A DNA stretch of 64,000 nucleotides, taken from positions 88,644 through 152,643 of the forward strand of contig JAENXC010000007.1 of NCBI GenBank assembly GCA_016649715.1. The letters run 5' to 3'. Below, piece after piece: positions 1-7,989 of the stretch. The position numbers and the translations under genes are program-made. This DNA comes from Flavobacteriaceae bacterium (lineage in GTDB: Bacteria > Bacteroidota > Bacteroidia > Flavobacteriales > Flavobacteriaceae). A model generated the notes under the pieces. The model was not told the origin of the DNA. It did not search any database and worked only from the letters and a program-made list of their open reading frames with translations. Each line of letters opens with the position of its first letter. Position 1 is the stretch's first letter.

Positions 1-1608
1 CTTAATAAATTTATAGCTCGTGGTTTTCTTCTCCACTTGTAGCATTGCAAAATAGGTTCCCGTTTTCAATGAAGATACGTTTATGTTTCCTTCATTTGAA
101 ACTTTGCAGTTCAAGACTATTTTGCCGTTTACATCTATAATCTTTACAGGAATATTTTCCAACCCTTTCATCGAAAAATTCAGCAGTGCCGATGTTGGGT
201 TTGGATATAGGTTTATTGTTTCGTATTCAAAATCATCCACATTTATAGTAGTGCTTCCTTCTTCAACAATAATTGTTTCATTGATGTTCGGGTTTTGGAT
301 TATATCTACCGTCCCCGAAGGCCATTCAATAATCAATGTTTCAATAGTTGTGCTGGTGCCAATACCAAAATGTGCCAATAGTGAATTCATATGGCTAAAG
401 CCTTGGCCAGAGCGCACTTCGCGCATCTGTGTGCCCCAATCGCCCACTATTTTTACTCTTGCCCCAATTCCATTTTTGTTGCTTTCAATGCCTTCCAAGC
501 CAACTTTTATCCAGTTGTTTGCATTGCCATCGTTTATGTATAGATTGCCATCATTCACAACATCCAAAAACCCATCATTGTTAAAATCGCCAATACCGCC
601 TTCGTCGAAGCTGAGGTCCTGGCCTATAAAGGTCATATCGCCATTGTTTAAATAAAGCTCTTTAGACATTTCAGAAAAAATATCCACAAAACCGTCGTTG
701 TTGAAATCGCCTGATTGGTTTTCCCAGGCACCCAGATCTGTTGGGTTTATTCCCGAAGCATCAATAACGTCTGTGAACATTCCGGTGCCGTCGTTTTGCA
801 TCAATCGGTTTTGAAAATCGTGGTTCACAATAAAGGCATCAAAATCGCCATCATTGTCAAAATCCTCAAAAACAGTAGACCAAGATTGCGCATTGTCGCG
901 CATCCCGATTTCCAATGCATTTTCGGTAAAAGTGCCATCGCCGTTGTTGGTGTACATTGCGTTGTCACGATTTGGGTCGCCAGGCTGGGCGCCCCCTTTG
1001 CATTTGGTTAAATACATATCTGTGTCTCCATCATTGTCATAATCTACCCAAATTGCAGCGTAGTTGCCAGGCCTATCTAGGGTTTCTATTAAAGTTTGGT
1101 CAAGAACCATGTTTTGGCCGCCCTCGTTGCGGTATGGATGGCTTTGGTCCACGTCGTGGCAAATGAAGGCATCTAACATACCGTCGTTGTCTATGTCTGC
1201 AAGTGTGGAACGCTGTGAAAAAATATATTCGGGTTTTGTTATTTCAGTATATGCAGTCCCGTCTTCATTAGCGAATAGAAAAGATACGCGTGAATTGTTG
1301 CCAAGAAACAAATCGTTGTAGCCATTGCCGTCAATATCGCCAGCCGCTACGCTCCAGTCTGGAACATTCTGTATGGGTGTGGAAATAAATACGGAATAGA
1401 AAGTGTGGTCTGGAAGCTGGTAATCTATACCAATCCCGGTATCTGAAACCCGGACGTAATCGTCAAGGTAGTCGCCATTCATATCAACAGCTACCTCAGA
1501 ATAGTCTGGATAGTTCCCAATCAGGTCGCTTTGGTTGGTAAATGTAACTTGGGCCATCAAGGCAGCGCTGAACATTAGTGCGTTGAAAAGAAGTAGTTTT
1601 TTTATCAT
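1..1608 (-). CDS. Secreted FG-GAP/VCBS repeat protein with ASPIC/UnbV-like region and T9SS sorting domain (3' end outside window)
   Basis: The frame is open from an ATG at 1608 to the window edge, about 535 codons. The start MIKKLLLFNALMFSAALMAQ is a signal peptide ending in the Ala-Gln cleavage context common in flavobacteria. The body has repeated Asp/Asn-rich calcium-loop motifs (DIDGNGYND, DIDNDGMLD, DYDNDGDTD, DFDNDGDFD, DFNNDGFVD) typical of FG-GAP/VCBS propellers. These are followed by a region like ASPIC/UnbV (NWIKVGLEG, GARVKI, EWPSG). The last part (NLYPNPTSALLNFSMKG to TSYKFIK) is a type A T9SS C-terminal domain, so only a few residues should be missing. Expected location: secreted or cell surface. 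The ligand is not evident from sequence. Confidence 0.85.
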   Translation of the reverse strand, partial: MIKKLLLFNALMFSAALMAQVTFTNQSDLIGNYPDYSEVAVDMNGDYLDDYVRVSDTGIGIDYQLPDHTFYSVFISTPIQNVPDWSVAAGDIDGNGYNDLFLGNNSRVSFLFANEDGTAYTEITKPEYIFSQRSTLADIDNDGMLDAFICHDVDQSHPYRNEGGQNMVLDQTLIETLDRPGNYAAIWVDYDNDGDTDMYLTKCKGGAQPGDPNRDNAMYTNNGDGTFTENALEIGMRDNAQSWSTVFEDFDNDGDFDAFIVNHDFQNRLMQNDGTGMFTDVIDASGINPTDLGAWENQSGDFNNDGFVDIFSEMSKELYLNNGDMTFIGQDLSFDEGGIGDFNNDGFLDVVNDGNLYINDGNANNWIKVGLEGIESNKNGIGARVKIVGDWGTQMREVRSGQGFSHMNSLLAHFGIGTSTTIETLIIEWPSGTVDIIQNPNINETIIVEEGSTTINVDDFEYETINLYPNPTSALLNFSMKGLENIPVKIIDVNGKIVLNCKVSNEGNINVSSLKTGTYFAMLQVEKKTTSYKFIK

Positions 1609-1676
1609 GATAGTATAGTTTGGGGACTAAAAATAAAGTAAATTGTTTGATTAATAAGGCAATAAGATTAGAAAAA

Positions 1677-2441
1677 TTATCCTTCCTTTAATTGGACCTC
1701 CCTTATTTTTTTGAAAAGATCTGAAGAATATACAAAATTGGTAACATCTTCATTGTCGGTTTTGAAGATTTCCTGATTGTTGCCCTGCCATACCAGTTTC
1801 CCATTTTTGAGCAATACCACTTTTTCTCCAATTTCCATTACGGAATTCATATCGTGGGTTACCACAATGGTCGTAATGTTGTTTTCGTGGGTAATGGCCT
1901 GAATTAAGGTGTCTATCAAAGTAGCCGTTTTTGGGTCCAGGCCGGAGTTTGGTTCATCGCAGAAAAGATATTTGGGTTTGTTTACGATTGCCCGAGCTAT
2001 GGAAACCCTTTTTTGCATCCCACCGGAGATTTCGGCGGGAAATTTTTTGTTCACGTTTTCGAGGTCTACGCGTTTCAGTACTTCGTTTACCCGTGCCACC
2101 ATATCGGCTTTTTTCTGTTTGGTGAACATTCGCAGTGGGAACATAACGTTTTCTTCAATATTCATGGAATCGAACAGGGCGCCGCCTTGAAAAAGCATCC
2201 CTATTTCTTCGCGAAGCTTGCGCTGTTGCTCGTCATCCATATTCTGGATAGCTTTGTCTTCGTAATATATCCTTCCCTGATCAGGTTTGAATAGTCCGAG
2301 AAGACATTTCAGCAAAACGGTTTTTCCACTGCCACTTTGGCCAATGATAAGGTTTGTTTTTCCCTTGTCAAATTCGGTGGTTATCCCTTTCAGGATTTCT
2401 TCGTCCCCAAAACCTTTATGTACGTCTTCCACTCTTATCAT
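1677..2441 (-). CDS. mlaF: ABC transporter ATP-binding protein, MlaF-like
   Basis: 254 aa starting MIRVEDVHKGFGDEEIL. Walker A GQSGSGKT, signature SGGMQKRVSIARA and Walker B YLFCDEPNSGLDP followed by the H-loop TIVVTHDMNS are all present. The family is the Mla/TTG2A ATPase that drives phospholipid movement between inner and outer membrane. The chosen ATG (2439-2441) overlaps the stop of the permease gene as TGATG, so the two are translationally coupled. The open frame continues about 90 codons upstream, but those lie in another frame of the permease gene and have no family similarity. An MlaD partner is not in this window. Confidence 0.9.
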   Translation of the reverse strand: MIRVEDVHKGFGDEEILKGITTEFDKGKTNLIIGQSGSGKTVLLKCLLGLFKPDQGRIYYEDKAIQNMDDEQQRKLREEIGMLFQGGALFDSMNIEENVMFPLRMFTKQKKADMVARVNEVLKRVDLENVNKKFPAEISGGMQKRVSIARAIVNKPKYLFCDEPNSGLDPKTATLIDTLIQAITHENNITTIVVTHDMNSVMEIGEKVVLLKNGKLVWQGNNQEIFKTDNEDVTNFVYSSDLFKKIREVQLKEG

Positions 2442-3178
2442 CAGCTTAACATTAGTTGGGTTATAATATAGTTGGACGCAATAATAAGCACACTGGTCCA
2501 TACGAAGGAGTTTGTGCTTGCCTTGCCCACTTCCAGGGCGCCGCCTTTCATGTAAAAACCTTGCCAAGACGGCACGGTTGCAAGTATGAATGCAAAAATA
2601 AAGGTCTTGAAAAAGGCGTAAAACAGTTGGTAGGGAATAAAATCTTGCTGTACCCCAGCTATAAAATCTGATGAGCTTGAAAAACCTCCATAGACACCTG
2701 CCACCCAACCGCCCATAATGCCGAGAAACATTGAAAAGACAATCACGAAAGGATAGAACATCAAGGCCACTATTTTTGGGAATACCAAATAATTTAGTGA
2801 ATTTATACCCATTACCTCCAAAGCGTCAATTTGTTCGGTAACCCGCATAGAACCTATACTTGAAGTTATAAAAGAACCAACCTTTCCCGCCATGATGATT
2901 GAAATGAACGTGGGCGCAAACTCCAAAATTACCGATTGGCGGGTTGCGAACCCGATAAGGCTTTTCGGAATCAACGGATTGGTCATATTCAGCGCAGTTT
3001 GTATTGCCACAACACCCCCAACAAAGAAGGATATAAAGGCAACAATACCCATTGAGCTAATAATAAGGTCGTTGATTTCCTTAAAAATGAGATGTTTTAA
3101 AACAGATGTTTTGGTAAAACTGCCAAACACCTTTTTAAGCATCAAAAAATAGGAACCAATATCTTGTAAATACTTCAT
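2441..3178 (-). CDS. mlaE: ABC transporter permease, MlaE family
   Basis: 245 aa, the usual size for MlaE. Several hydrophobic segments are visible (GIVAFISFFVGGVVAI; FYPFVIVFSMFLGIMGGWVAGV; FFKTFIFAFILATVPS; VWTSVLIIASNYIIT) together with the conserved central part APTFISIIMAGKVGSFI and the downstream EQIDALEVMGIN. It is the membrane partner of the ATPase encoded immediately downstream. The pair forms an inner-membrane lipid transporter; the direction of lipid movement cannot be told from sequence. Confidence 0.9.
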   Translation of the reverse strand: MKYLQDIGSYFLMLKKVFGSFTKTSVLKHLIFKEINDLIISSMGIVAFISFFVGGVVAIQTALNMTNPLIPKSLIGFATRQSVILEFAPTFISIIMAGKVGSFITSSIGSMRVTEQIDALEVMGINSLNYLVFPKIVALMFYPFVIVFSMFLGIMGGWVAGVYGGFSSSSDFIAGVQQDFIPYQLFYAFFKTFIFAFILATVPSWQGFYMKGGALEVGKASTNSFVWTSVLIIASNYIITQLMLS

Positions 3179-3285
3179 AAAACAGATAGCTTGGGCTAAA
3201 GTACTAAAATTACATCACTGTATTTTATAAAAGTGGGTTAAGTATTCAGTGGTCAGTATATAGAAAATTTTATAAATCCCAAATG

Positions 3286-3312
3286 TGTCATCCTTAGCGA
3301 AGTTGAAGGGCC
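3286..3312 (+). repeat. Dispersed intergenic repeat, TGTCATCCTnAGCG family
   Basis: TGTCATCCTTAGCGAAGTTG followed by AAGGGCC. A near-identical copy lies at 4520-4546, an inverted copy at 37062-37091 inside the prophage, and a rearranged copy at 50222-50273. All are intergenic. The family resembles short REP-like elements common in many bacterial genomes. Confidence 0.65.
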
Positions 3313-3319
3313 GAATTAA

Positions 3320-4426
3320 CTATTGAGCTAAAAGGCGCATCATTTTATGATAGATCTCGTTGCTTTCATAAATTCCGTTGAAAAGGGAAGCGCCGGGGCC
3401 TTCTGCAAAAACGGGAACCATTGTTCCCGAATGGCCGGTTGTGGAAAAAGTAGGTTTTATTTTGTTGTAATCCTTCCCGTCCGATGCCAGTGTGAAACCT
3501 CCCGTTTCATGGTCCGCGGTAACAATCACGAGCGTTTCGCCGTTTTGTTTTGCAAAGTCCAGAGCCACGCCCAAGGTTTTGTCAAAATCCAGCAATTCCT
3601 GAATTAGGTAATCGGCATCATTGTCATGGCCGCCCCAATCTATTTGGCTTCCCTCCACCATTAGGAAAAAACCTTTTTCGTTTTTGGAGAGTTTTTCCAA
3701 AGCCAATTTTGTTGCATTAGGCAGGAAATCGCCACGGCCTTCGCTCATTTTGGGCATTTCGTTTTCGGCGAGTAAAATCAATTCATTTTTTTCGCTGGGC
3801 AAATTTGGAAGTTGGTCGGTAATTACTTCATAGCCTTTGTTTCTCATTTCAGACAATAAATCTTTTCCGTCCTTTCTTTGGTTAAAAAATTTAAGTCCAC
3901 CTCCAGCAAAAAAGTTCACACCGCTGTTGGGGGCAAATTCAGTAATATCTTCATAAAGACTACGGGATTTTACGTGCGCATAAAAGCTTGCAGGCGTTGC
4001 ATGCTGGATGGACGATGTGGCAATAATGCCAGTAGCCAAGCCACGTTTGGACAATTGCTCAACAATGGTTGGCAGCGGAATGGTGTCCATGCTAACTGCT
4101 ATGGCCCCATTATAGGTTTTTTCTCCTGTGGAAAAAACGGTCGCCCCTGCGGCGGAATCGGTAACCAGATCGCTGGCGGAAGAGGTTTTGCTCAAACCGA
4201 TGGTATGAAAACGCTCAAAATTCGGTTTGCCATTTTTATAGTAAATGGCTGATGAAACCTGGCTCAGACCCATTCCATCGCCAATTAAAAGGATGATGTT
4301 TTTTGGTTTTTTTACTTCCGAAGAAAAGCTTGAAACTGTATTGTCCCTAACCTGAACGGAAATACAGGAAGTTGAGATTATTGCAAAGGACAGAAGGATT
4401 GTGAGGAGGGAAAGCTTTAATTTCAT
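3320..4426 (-). CDS. Alkaline phosphatase family lipoprotein
   Basis: 368 aa. The N-terminus MKLKLSLLTILLSFAIISTSC is a lipoprotein (SPII) signal with the lipobox Cys at residue 21. Family metal-binding and catalytic motifs are present: LLIGDGMG near residue 50 (first Asp ligand), VTDSAAGATVFSTG carrying the nucleophilic Ser, EGSQIDWGGHDND and TADHETGG for the metal ligands. The length is shorter than E. coli PhoA but normal for Bacteroidetes members. Expected in the periplasm or outer membrane, releasing phosphate from monoesters. Upstream on the same strand, CAAAAATA (4444-4451, read as TATTTTTG) could be a -7 box, but no clear -33 box is seen. Confidence 0.88.
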   Translation of the reverse strand: MKLKLSLLTILLSFAIISTSCISVQVRDNTVSSFSSEVKKPKNIILLIGDGMGLSQVSSAIYYKNGKPNFERFHTIGLSKTSSASDLVTDSAAGATVFSTGEKTYNGAIAVSMDTIPLPTIVEQLSKRGLATGIIATSSIQHATPASFYAHVKSRSLYEDITEFAPNSGVNFFAGGGLKFFNQRKDGKDLLSEMRNKGYEVITDQLPNLPSEKNELILLAENEMPKMSEGRGDFLPNATKLALEKLSKNEKGFFLMVEGSQIDWGGHDNDADYLIQELLDFDKTLGVALDFAKQNGETLVIVTADHETGGFTLASDGKDYNKIKPTFSTTGHSGTMVPVFAEGPGASLFNGIYESNEIYHKMMRLLAQ

Positions 4427-4519
4427 GGGAATATTTTTTTTTGCAAAAATAGAGAATATTAATGCTTTGGAATGTTAAGAAAATATCGTTGTGTTTAAAA
4501 ATTCAAAAAATCCCGAATC

Positions 4520-4546
4520 TGTCATCCTGAGCGAGGTTGAAGGGCC
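4520..4546 (+). repeat. Dispersed intergenic repeat, TGTCATCCTGAGCG family
   Basis: TGTCATCCTGAGCGAGGTTG plus AAGGGCC, the second copy of the element at 3286-3312. It sits between the phosphatase promoter region and the truncated 3' end of the binding-protein gene. Confidence 0.65.
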
Positions 4547-4565
4547 TAATCCCTAATCCCTACTG

Positions 4566-4612
4566 CTACTTATTTCCATGAATCAACTTCTGCAATTCAA
4601 TAATATTCTCGT
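4566..4612 (-). pseudogene. 3' fragment of hmuT/btuF-like gene, cut off by the prophage
   Basis: Read leftward, the codons give ENIIELQKLIHGNK and a TAG stop at 4566-4568. This is the typical C-terminal helix of haem/siderophore binding proteins, following the motif GPRT. The matching upstream part ends at 43681 with YLGPRTDE. Merging the two at the shared ACGAG gives the continuous reading GPRTDENIIELQKLIHGNK, so this piece belongs to the gene interrupted at 43681. Confidence 0.85.
4608..4612. repeat. Prophage target-site duplication, left copy (CTCGT)
   Basis: CTCGT is followed directly by the prophage end and is repeated at 43681-43685. Five base pairs is the duplication length made by Mu-type transposition. 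The reading frame of the host gene closes only if exactly one copy is kept. Confidence 0.85.
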
Positions 4613-4664
4613 ATAATCACAAAATCAAAAAGTACATAAACACAATTCAAATAGTACAAAAAAA
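4613..4664. other. Prophage end next to dam, with two putative transposase-binding sites
   Basis: The terminal bases are ATAATCAC. Two related sites follow: ATCAAAAAGTACATAAA (about 4624-4640) and TTCAAATAGTACAAAAAA (about 4646-4663). They match sites in inverted orientation at the other end (ACTATTTGT at 43515-43579 and ATTATTTGT at 43656). This is the layout of MuA end sites. Assignment is by motif repetition only. Confidence 0.6.
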
Positions 4665-4699
4665 TAAATTTAAAGGTGCTTTAAACCAGTTTTAAATCA

Positions 4700-5503
4700 T
4701 CACTCAGCAAAGTTGCTTAGGTCATAGTTTGCTGTGAGTACTTCAATTTTCTTTTTGCCAGGCTTACCAGTGCCGTTGGCCACACTTACGCTTTGCTCCA
4801 ACTGTATAGTGTACCAGCCATTGGCTTCGGTGTATTGACTCAGTATCTCGCTTGGATAGCTACTCATTAAAAACTTTCCCTCGATGCGCTGTAGTGTCTT
4901 CAATAGATTCTCAAAATCGTCTTGGCTATAGCCGTCATAGTGGCCACAATCACTATTGAAATATGGTGGATCGCAATAGTGGAAGGCACCTTTGTGATCC
5001 CGGCTGTTTATCACCCGCAGTGCATCTGTACATTCTACCTGTACGTTCTGCATACGTATAGCTAGATCTAACGTAAACTCATCACGCTTGTTGGTTATCT
5101 TTTTGCTCGTGGTGCCTTTTAGTCGGTCATAACCAAAAGTTCCATCCAACATACTACTGAAGCTTTGGGCCGCAAGTACCCACACAGCCCACGCACGCTT
5201 CAATCTATCAAACATGTGGGGGTTGTTATAAATAACGGTAGCATCGCCGTGCAGTGAGCGGCTGTGGAGGCTTATGCGTACCATCTTTTCAAGCTCTACA
5301 AATTCATTCTGAACGCATTCATAGAAGTTGATCAGCTCTCGATTGTAGTCGTTAATGATTTCGGTTTCGCTCTTTTGTTTCGCCCAAAATATGGCACCAC
5401 CACCAACAAACGGTTCTACATAAGTTGTGTGCTCCGGTATCAATGGCAGAATGGTACTCACAAGATTTTGCTTGCCACCGTAGTAACTTGTCGGGGTTTT
5501 CAT
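4700..5503 (-). CDS. dam: DNA adenine methylase (Dam, D12 class)
   Basis: 267 aa from the ATG at 5503 (MKTPTSYYGGKQNLV). The AdoMet motif VEPFVGGGAIFW and catalytic motif CDPPYFN are present in the order expected of the D12 family. It should methylate adenine N6, probably in GATC-like sites, protecting phage DNA or marking it for regulation. A GTG 33 nt upstream (5536) keeps the frame open, but the added residues are encoded by the arm of an inverted repeat, so I prefer the internal ATG. It is the last gene before the prophage end, a usual place for accessory genes. Confidence 0.88.
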   Translation of the reverse strand: MKTPTSYYGGKQNLVSTILPLIPEHTTYVEPFVGGGAIFWAKQKSETEIINDYNRELINFYECVQNEFVELEKMVRISLHSRSLHGDATVIYNNPHMFDRLKRAWAVWVLAAQSFSSMLDGTFGYDRLKGTTSKKITNKRDEFTLDLAIRMQNVQVECTDALRVINSRDHKGAFHYCDPPYFNSDCGHYDGYSQDDFENLLKTLQRIEGKFLMSSYPSEILSQYTEANGWYTIQLEQSVSVANGTGKPGKKKIEVLTANYDLSNFAE

Positions 5504-5512
5504 ATATTTGTC

Positions 5513-5620
5513 ATTCCAGTCAATTAAAAATTCCACATCGATTCTGAAGGCTTTGGCCCCCAGTTTTCCCGATGTGGAATTTGTATTTAATTGACTGGAA
5601 TCTTTTAATGCACTGGGGGC
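5513..5620 (-). promoter_or_regulatory. Two intersecting inverted repeats in the dam leader
   Basis: Arm A at 5513-5540 (ATTCCAGTCAATTAA, then AAATTCCACATCG) is repeated inverted as A' at 5570-5601 with a 4-nt insertion. Arm B GCCCCCAGT (5556-5564) is repeated inverted as B' ACTGGGGGC (5612-5620). The order A-B-A'-B' means both hairpins cannot form as simple stems at once. The A arm ends about 9 nt before the dam ATG, so an A/A' hairpin would lie just ahead of the start codon. A regulatory role is inference. Confidence 0.5.
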
Positions 5621-5623
5621 TTT

Positions 5624-5827
5624 TTATACCCGCAACTGTTCCGGATTTTCTTTCCCTTTTTGGTATGCTTGTATGCCTTTATCTGCCACACGAACGCCAA
5701 ACAACAATCCTTCAAATGTCAATACCAGTCCACAATGTTCATGGCCGTTCAATAACAGCGCTGTGGCCGTTAAAATGACTGAGGCAATTACCGCAGTCCA
5801 AAAATTGCTTACTACCTTAGTTCCCAT
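5624..5827 (-). CDS. Small membrane protein, holin-like candidate
   Basis: 67 aa with a hydrophobic N-terminal half (FWTAVIASVILTATALLL), a second moderately hydrophobic stretch (LVLTFEGLLFGVRVA) and a charged tail GIQAYQKGKENPEQ. The size and layout suit a phage holin, and the gene overlaps by 11 nt an upstream gene encoding a membrane-anchored coiled coil. I do not recognise a specific family. The alternative is a phage membrane protein unrelated to lysis. Confidence 0.6.
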   Translation of the reverse strand: MGTKVVSNFWTAVIASVILTATALLLNGHEHCGLVLTFEGLLFGVRVADKGIQAYQKGKENPEQLRV

Positions 5828-6239
5828 CGCTCGATATTTTCTTTAATTGTTCATCTTTGGCACGGTACAGGTCAAATGCAAGCTTCAGCGCATTGTACTT
5901 TTCCCGCCAATTGCCTATTTCCGCACGCAACTCTTTGTTTTCCATATGCAATAATCTCAGGTCTTTTCGCTGCTCGATATTCTCATTTTTTACAGCGTTG
6001 AGCTCTTTTCTAATCACGACAATCTGTGCCTTCAGTTCTTCGTATTGCCGCTTGTAGTCTTCAACGAACGATCCGTAAAGTTCGCGAATGGCTTTCACCG
6101 CTTCCGCATCTTTCTGCTCAGCGGTGGAGGTGGCTTCCTTTAGTTCAATTCGCTTAAGGCGCCAAGCAAAAAACCCTCCTCCAAATAGAAAAAGAACGAT
6201 CCCTGTAATTGCTTCCCAATTTTCTAATATATACGTCAT
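5817..6239 (-). CDS. Membrane-anchored coiled-coil protein, possible inner-membrane spanin
   Basis: 140 aa. A single N-terminal membrane segment (ITGIVLFLFGGGFFAW) is followed by about 100 residues of charged heptad-like sequence (EELKAQIVVIRKELNAVKNE; ENKELRAEIGNWREKYNALK). This topology, with a short cytoplasmic end and a long periplasmic coiled coil, is that of Rz-type i-spanins, and the next gene downstream is holin-like. No outer-membrane partner is nested here; a separate lipoprotein candidate lies at 19488-19964. Function is inferred from topology only. Confidence 0.6.
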   Translation of the reverse strand: MTYILENWEAITGIVLFLFGGGFFAWRLKRIELKEATSTAEQKDAEAVKAIRELYGSFVEDYKRQYEELKAQIVVIRKELNAVKNENIEQRKDLRLLHMENKELRAEIGNWREKYNALKLAFDLYRAKDEQLKKISSDGN

Positions 6240-6242
6240 AAC

Positions 6243-6755
6243 TTACGCTGGTGAAAGGATATATTGAACCGCCAATATTTTGTTTAAATAAGCTGTTTGA
6301 AAAGCACCAATATTCGCTGAAAGCAAGGTGTAATTCCCAGTCGTGGAAACAAGGCCACAGTCTGCTGCAGGAGCATCAAAAACGGCATTGTAAACACTTC
6401 GCGCTGCTTCTGTCAACGGGAAGTCGTGACTGTCATACGTAAAGGTCTCGGTCTCAAAAATGCCTGTCAGGCTTTTGGAACGTGCAACCTCCGTAGCTTT
6501 TGCTAAAGCCGCCTGTTGGTCCGTAATTTCACCCGCCAAACGGTCTGCTATCACGCCGCCAAAAATGCGTTTGTGGCAAATCCCGTATTCATAGCTAATG
6601 TAATTGGGATCTGCTGGCAACAACAATTGATCCTTTGTTACCACCAATGGATCTGTGTCCATTCCCAACTCTTGCAGCTCTTCCAAAGTGTCCGCCACAA
6701 GGTCGAAAAGTAAAAATGGACGGTCGTCGGTTTCGTATGCTTTATAATATTTCAT
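6243..6755 (-). CDS. Phage protein of unknown function, tail region
   Basis: 170 aa, no signal or membrane segment. The middle (DQQAALAKATEVARSKSLTGIFETETF) looks helical. It is the last of the structural block, 3 nt upstream of the coiled-coil gene, and follows tail-tip genes, so a tail accessory or fibre-associated role is possible. I do not recognise the family. Confidence 0.6.
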   Translation of the reverse strand: MKYYKAYETDDRPFLLFDLVADTLEELQELGMDTDPLVVTKDQLLLPADPNYISYEYGICHKRIFGGVIADRLAGEITDQQAALAKATEVARSKSLTGIFETETFTYDSHDFPLTEAARSVYNAVFDAPAADCGLVSTTGNYTLLSANIGAFQTAYLNKILAVQYILSPA

Positions 6756-6766
6756 TTTTTTAAATT

Positions 6767-7483
6767 TTATCCACCGGTAATCGGTGAGGTTCTATTAATT
6801 GGAATCACAGTATAGTCAAAAATCAACGGCACACTGCTCGCCGTAGCTTGATTAATCAACACATCAAAACCTGTGTAATTTCTGTTGTTGATGTCCCAGA
6901 CAAATGCACGCGAAAAATTAAGCGAAGGATCCGCTGCTCTAAAATTGCCGAGCACCTGAAAGTCTTTCGTTCCTATATTTTCACCAAACGCAACGTGATA
7001 AATGGCCGTTTCAATGTCAAGAACCACAGGCCCAACAAAGATGCTTCCAGCTTTCAGATATTCCAGCTGCTTCCTGCCACGAATGAAGAATGCTGTGTTG
7101 GCTATATAGGTATAATCAACTATATTACCAACCTGCGCGGTGCGCACAATCTTCCACGGCCTGTTTTCGTAAATAGGACTTCCCTGTGTCCCAATATTAA
7201 ATTCCGCCGCCACGGTGGTTTCAAAAAAGGAAATAAAAGTAGTGTCGCCAATGCTTCCTGAAAAGGGTGCAACGGTCCACAGCTTTCCCCTGTAAAGCAA
7301 AATGCCTTCGGTTGAACTGGTTGCGCCACCGCCTCCGGCAGTGAACACAAACCCACTTAAAATCCTGTTGCCCGGAAGTCGCGCCAAAAGTTCATCAATA
7401 GGAACTTTAAAGCTTTCCTGCATTTCGTGTAGGGTTTCCCGATTCTTCGGAAAGCCGCTTTCATTTATAATTAACTGTACCAT
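6767..7483 (-). CDS. Putative tail-tip/fibre-associated protein
   Basis: 238 aa beginning MVQLIINESGFPKNRETL. A Gly-rich stretch (FVFTAGGGGATSS) is followed by beta-rich sequence with aromatic residues (YRGKLWTVAPFSG; RPWKIVRTAQVGN). It overlaps the preceding gene by 13 nt, which indicates one translation unit with the tail-protein-I-position gene. The position after the baseplate J-like and I-like genes suits a distal tail protein. The family is not recognised. Confidence 0.6.
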   Translation of the reverse strand: MVQLIINESGFPKNRETLHEMQESFKVPIDELLARLPGNRILSGFVFTAGGGGATSSTEGILLYRGKLWTVAPFSGSIGDTTFISFFETTVAAEFNIGTQGSPIYENRPWKIVRTAQVGNIVDYTYIANTAFFIRGRKQLEYLKAGSIFVGPVVLDIETAIYHVAFGENIGTKDFQVLGNFRAADPSLNFSRAFVWDINNRNYTGFDVLINQATASSVPLIFDYTVIPINRTSPITGG

Positions 7484-7989
7484 ACTATCGTGTATTTTGT
7501 TCCAAATATTTTATAATAATCTAAATCTGCCCGCACCAAGGTTAACAATCTTTCTTCATCTTCAGGGTCTAGCGGCTTAATTGCTTCCGGAATAAACACC
7601 GTAAAATCACTTTGATAAACGTTGAAAACCTCCAAATCAAAAAACCATTGCGGATCGCCGCTGCCTTCGTCATAAAAAACCAACGGATCACCGAGCCCTG
7701 TGTCGTAATAATGCTGGGTGGCGGTTATTTCGGCATTGTTAATGTAAATGCGGCGTTCCACGTCATCAAAGTGATCGTTTAACACTTGCTGCAGTAAGGT
7801 GATGGCCGCGTTGTGTTCTGTTTTGTAAATCGCTTCGGTTTTAAATGCGAAAAACAAATCATAAAGCGAAACCAGCGGACTTATCAACGCCTGCAGCATA
7901 GCCAACCATTTTGGACGGCGCAGGATGATTGGGAGCAGCTGCTCCTTAAAATCCTGATAACTTACTATGTATATTTTTTTGTTTATCAA
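7471..7989 (-). CDS. Baseplate/tail protein at the gpI (Mu gp48) position
   Basis: 172 aa. It sits directly after the baseplate J-like gene, with a 4-nt overlap, which is where P2 gpI/Mu gp48 lies. The N-terminal helix-rich part (LPIILRRPKWLAMLQALISP) and acidic C-terminus fit a small baseplate component. Sequence similarity to gpI is not evident by eye, so the call rests on gene order. Confidence 0.55.
   Translation of the reverse strand: MINKKIYIVSYQDFKEQLLPIILRRPKWLAMLQALISPLVSLYDLFFAFKTEAIYKTEHNAAITLLQQVLNDHFDDVERRIYINNAEITATQHYYDTGLGDPLVFYDEGSGDPQWFFDLEVFNVYQSDFTVFIPEAIKPLDPEDEERLLTLVRADLDYYKIFGTKYTIVWYS

Noticed and set aside
2442..2708. 90-codon N-terminal extension of the MlaF-like gene
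   Set aside because: It runs inside the mlaE gene in another frame and has no family similarity; the ATG at 2441 overlaps the mlaE stop.
5513..5601. Inverted repeat taken as the prophage end
   Set aside because: The dam gene and the 5-bp duplication with restored host frame place the end at 4613.
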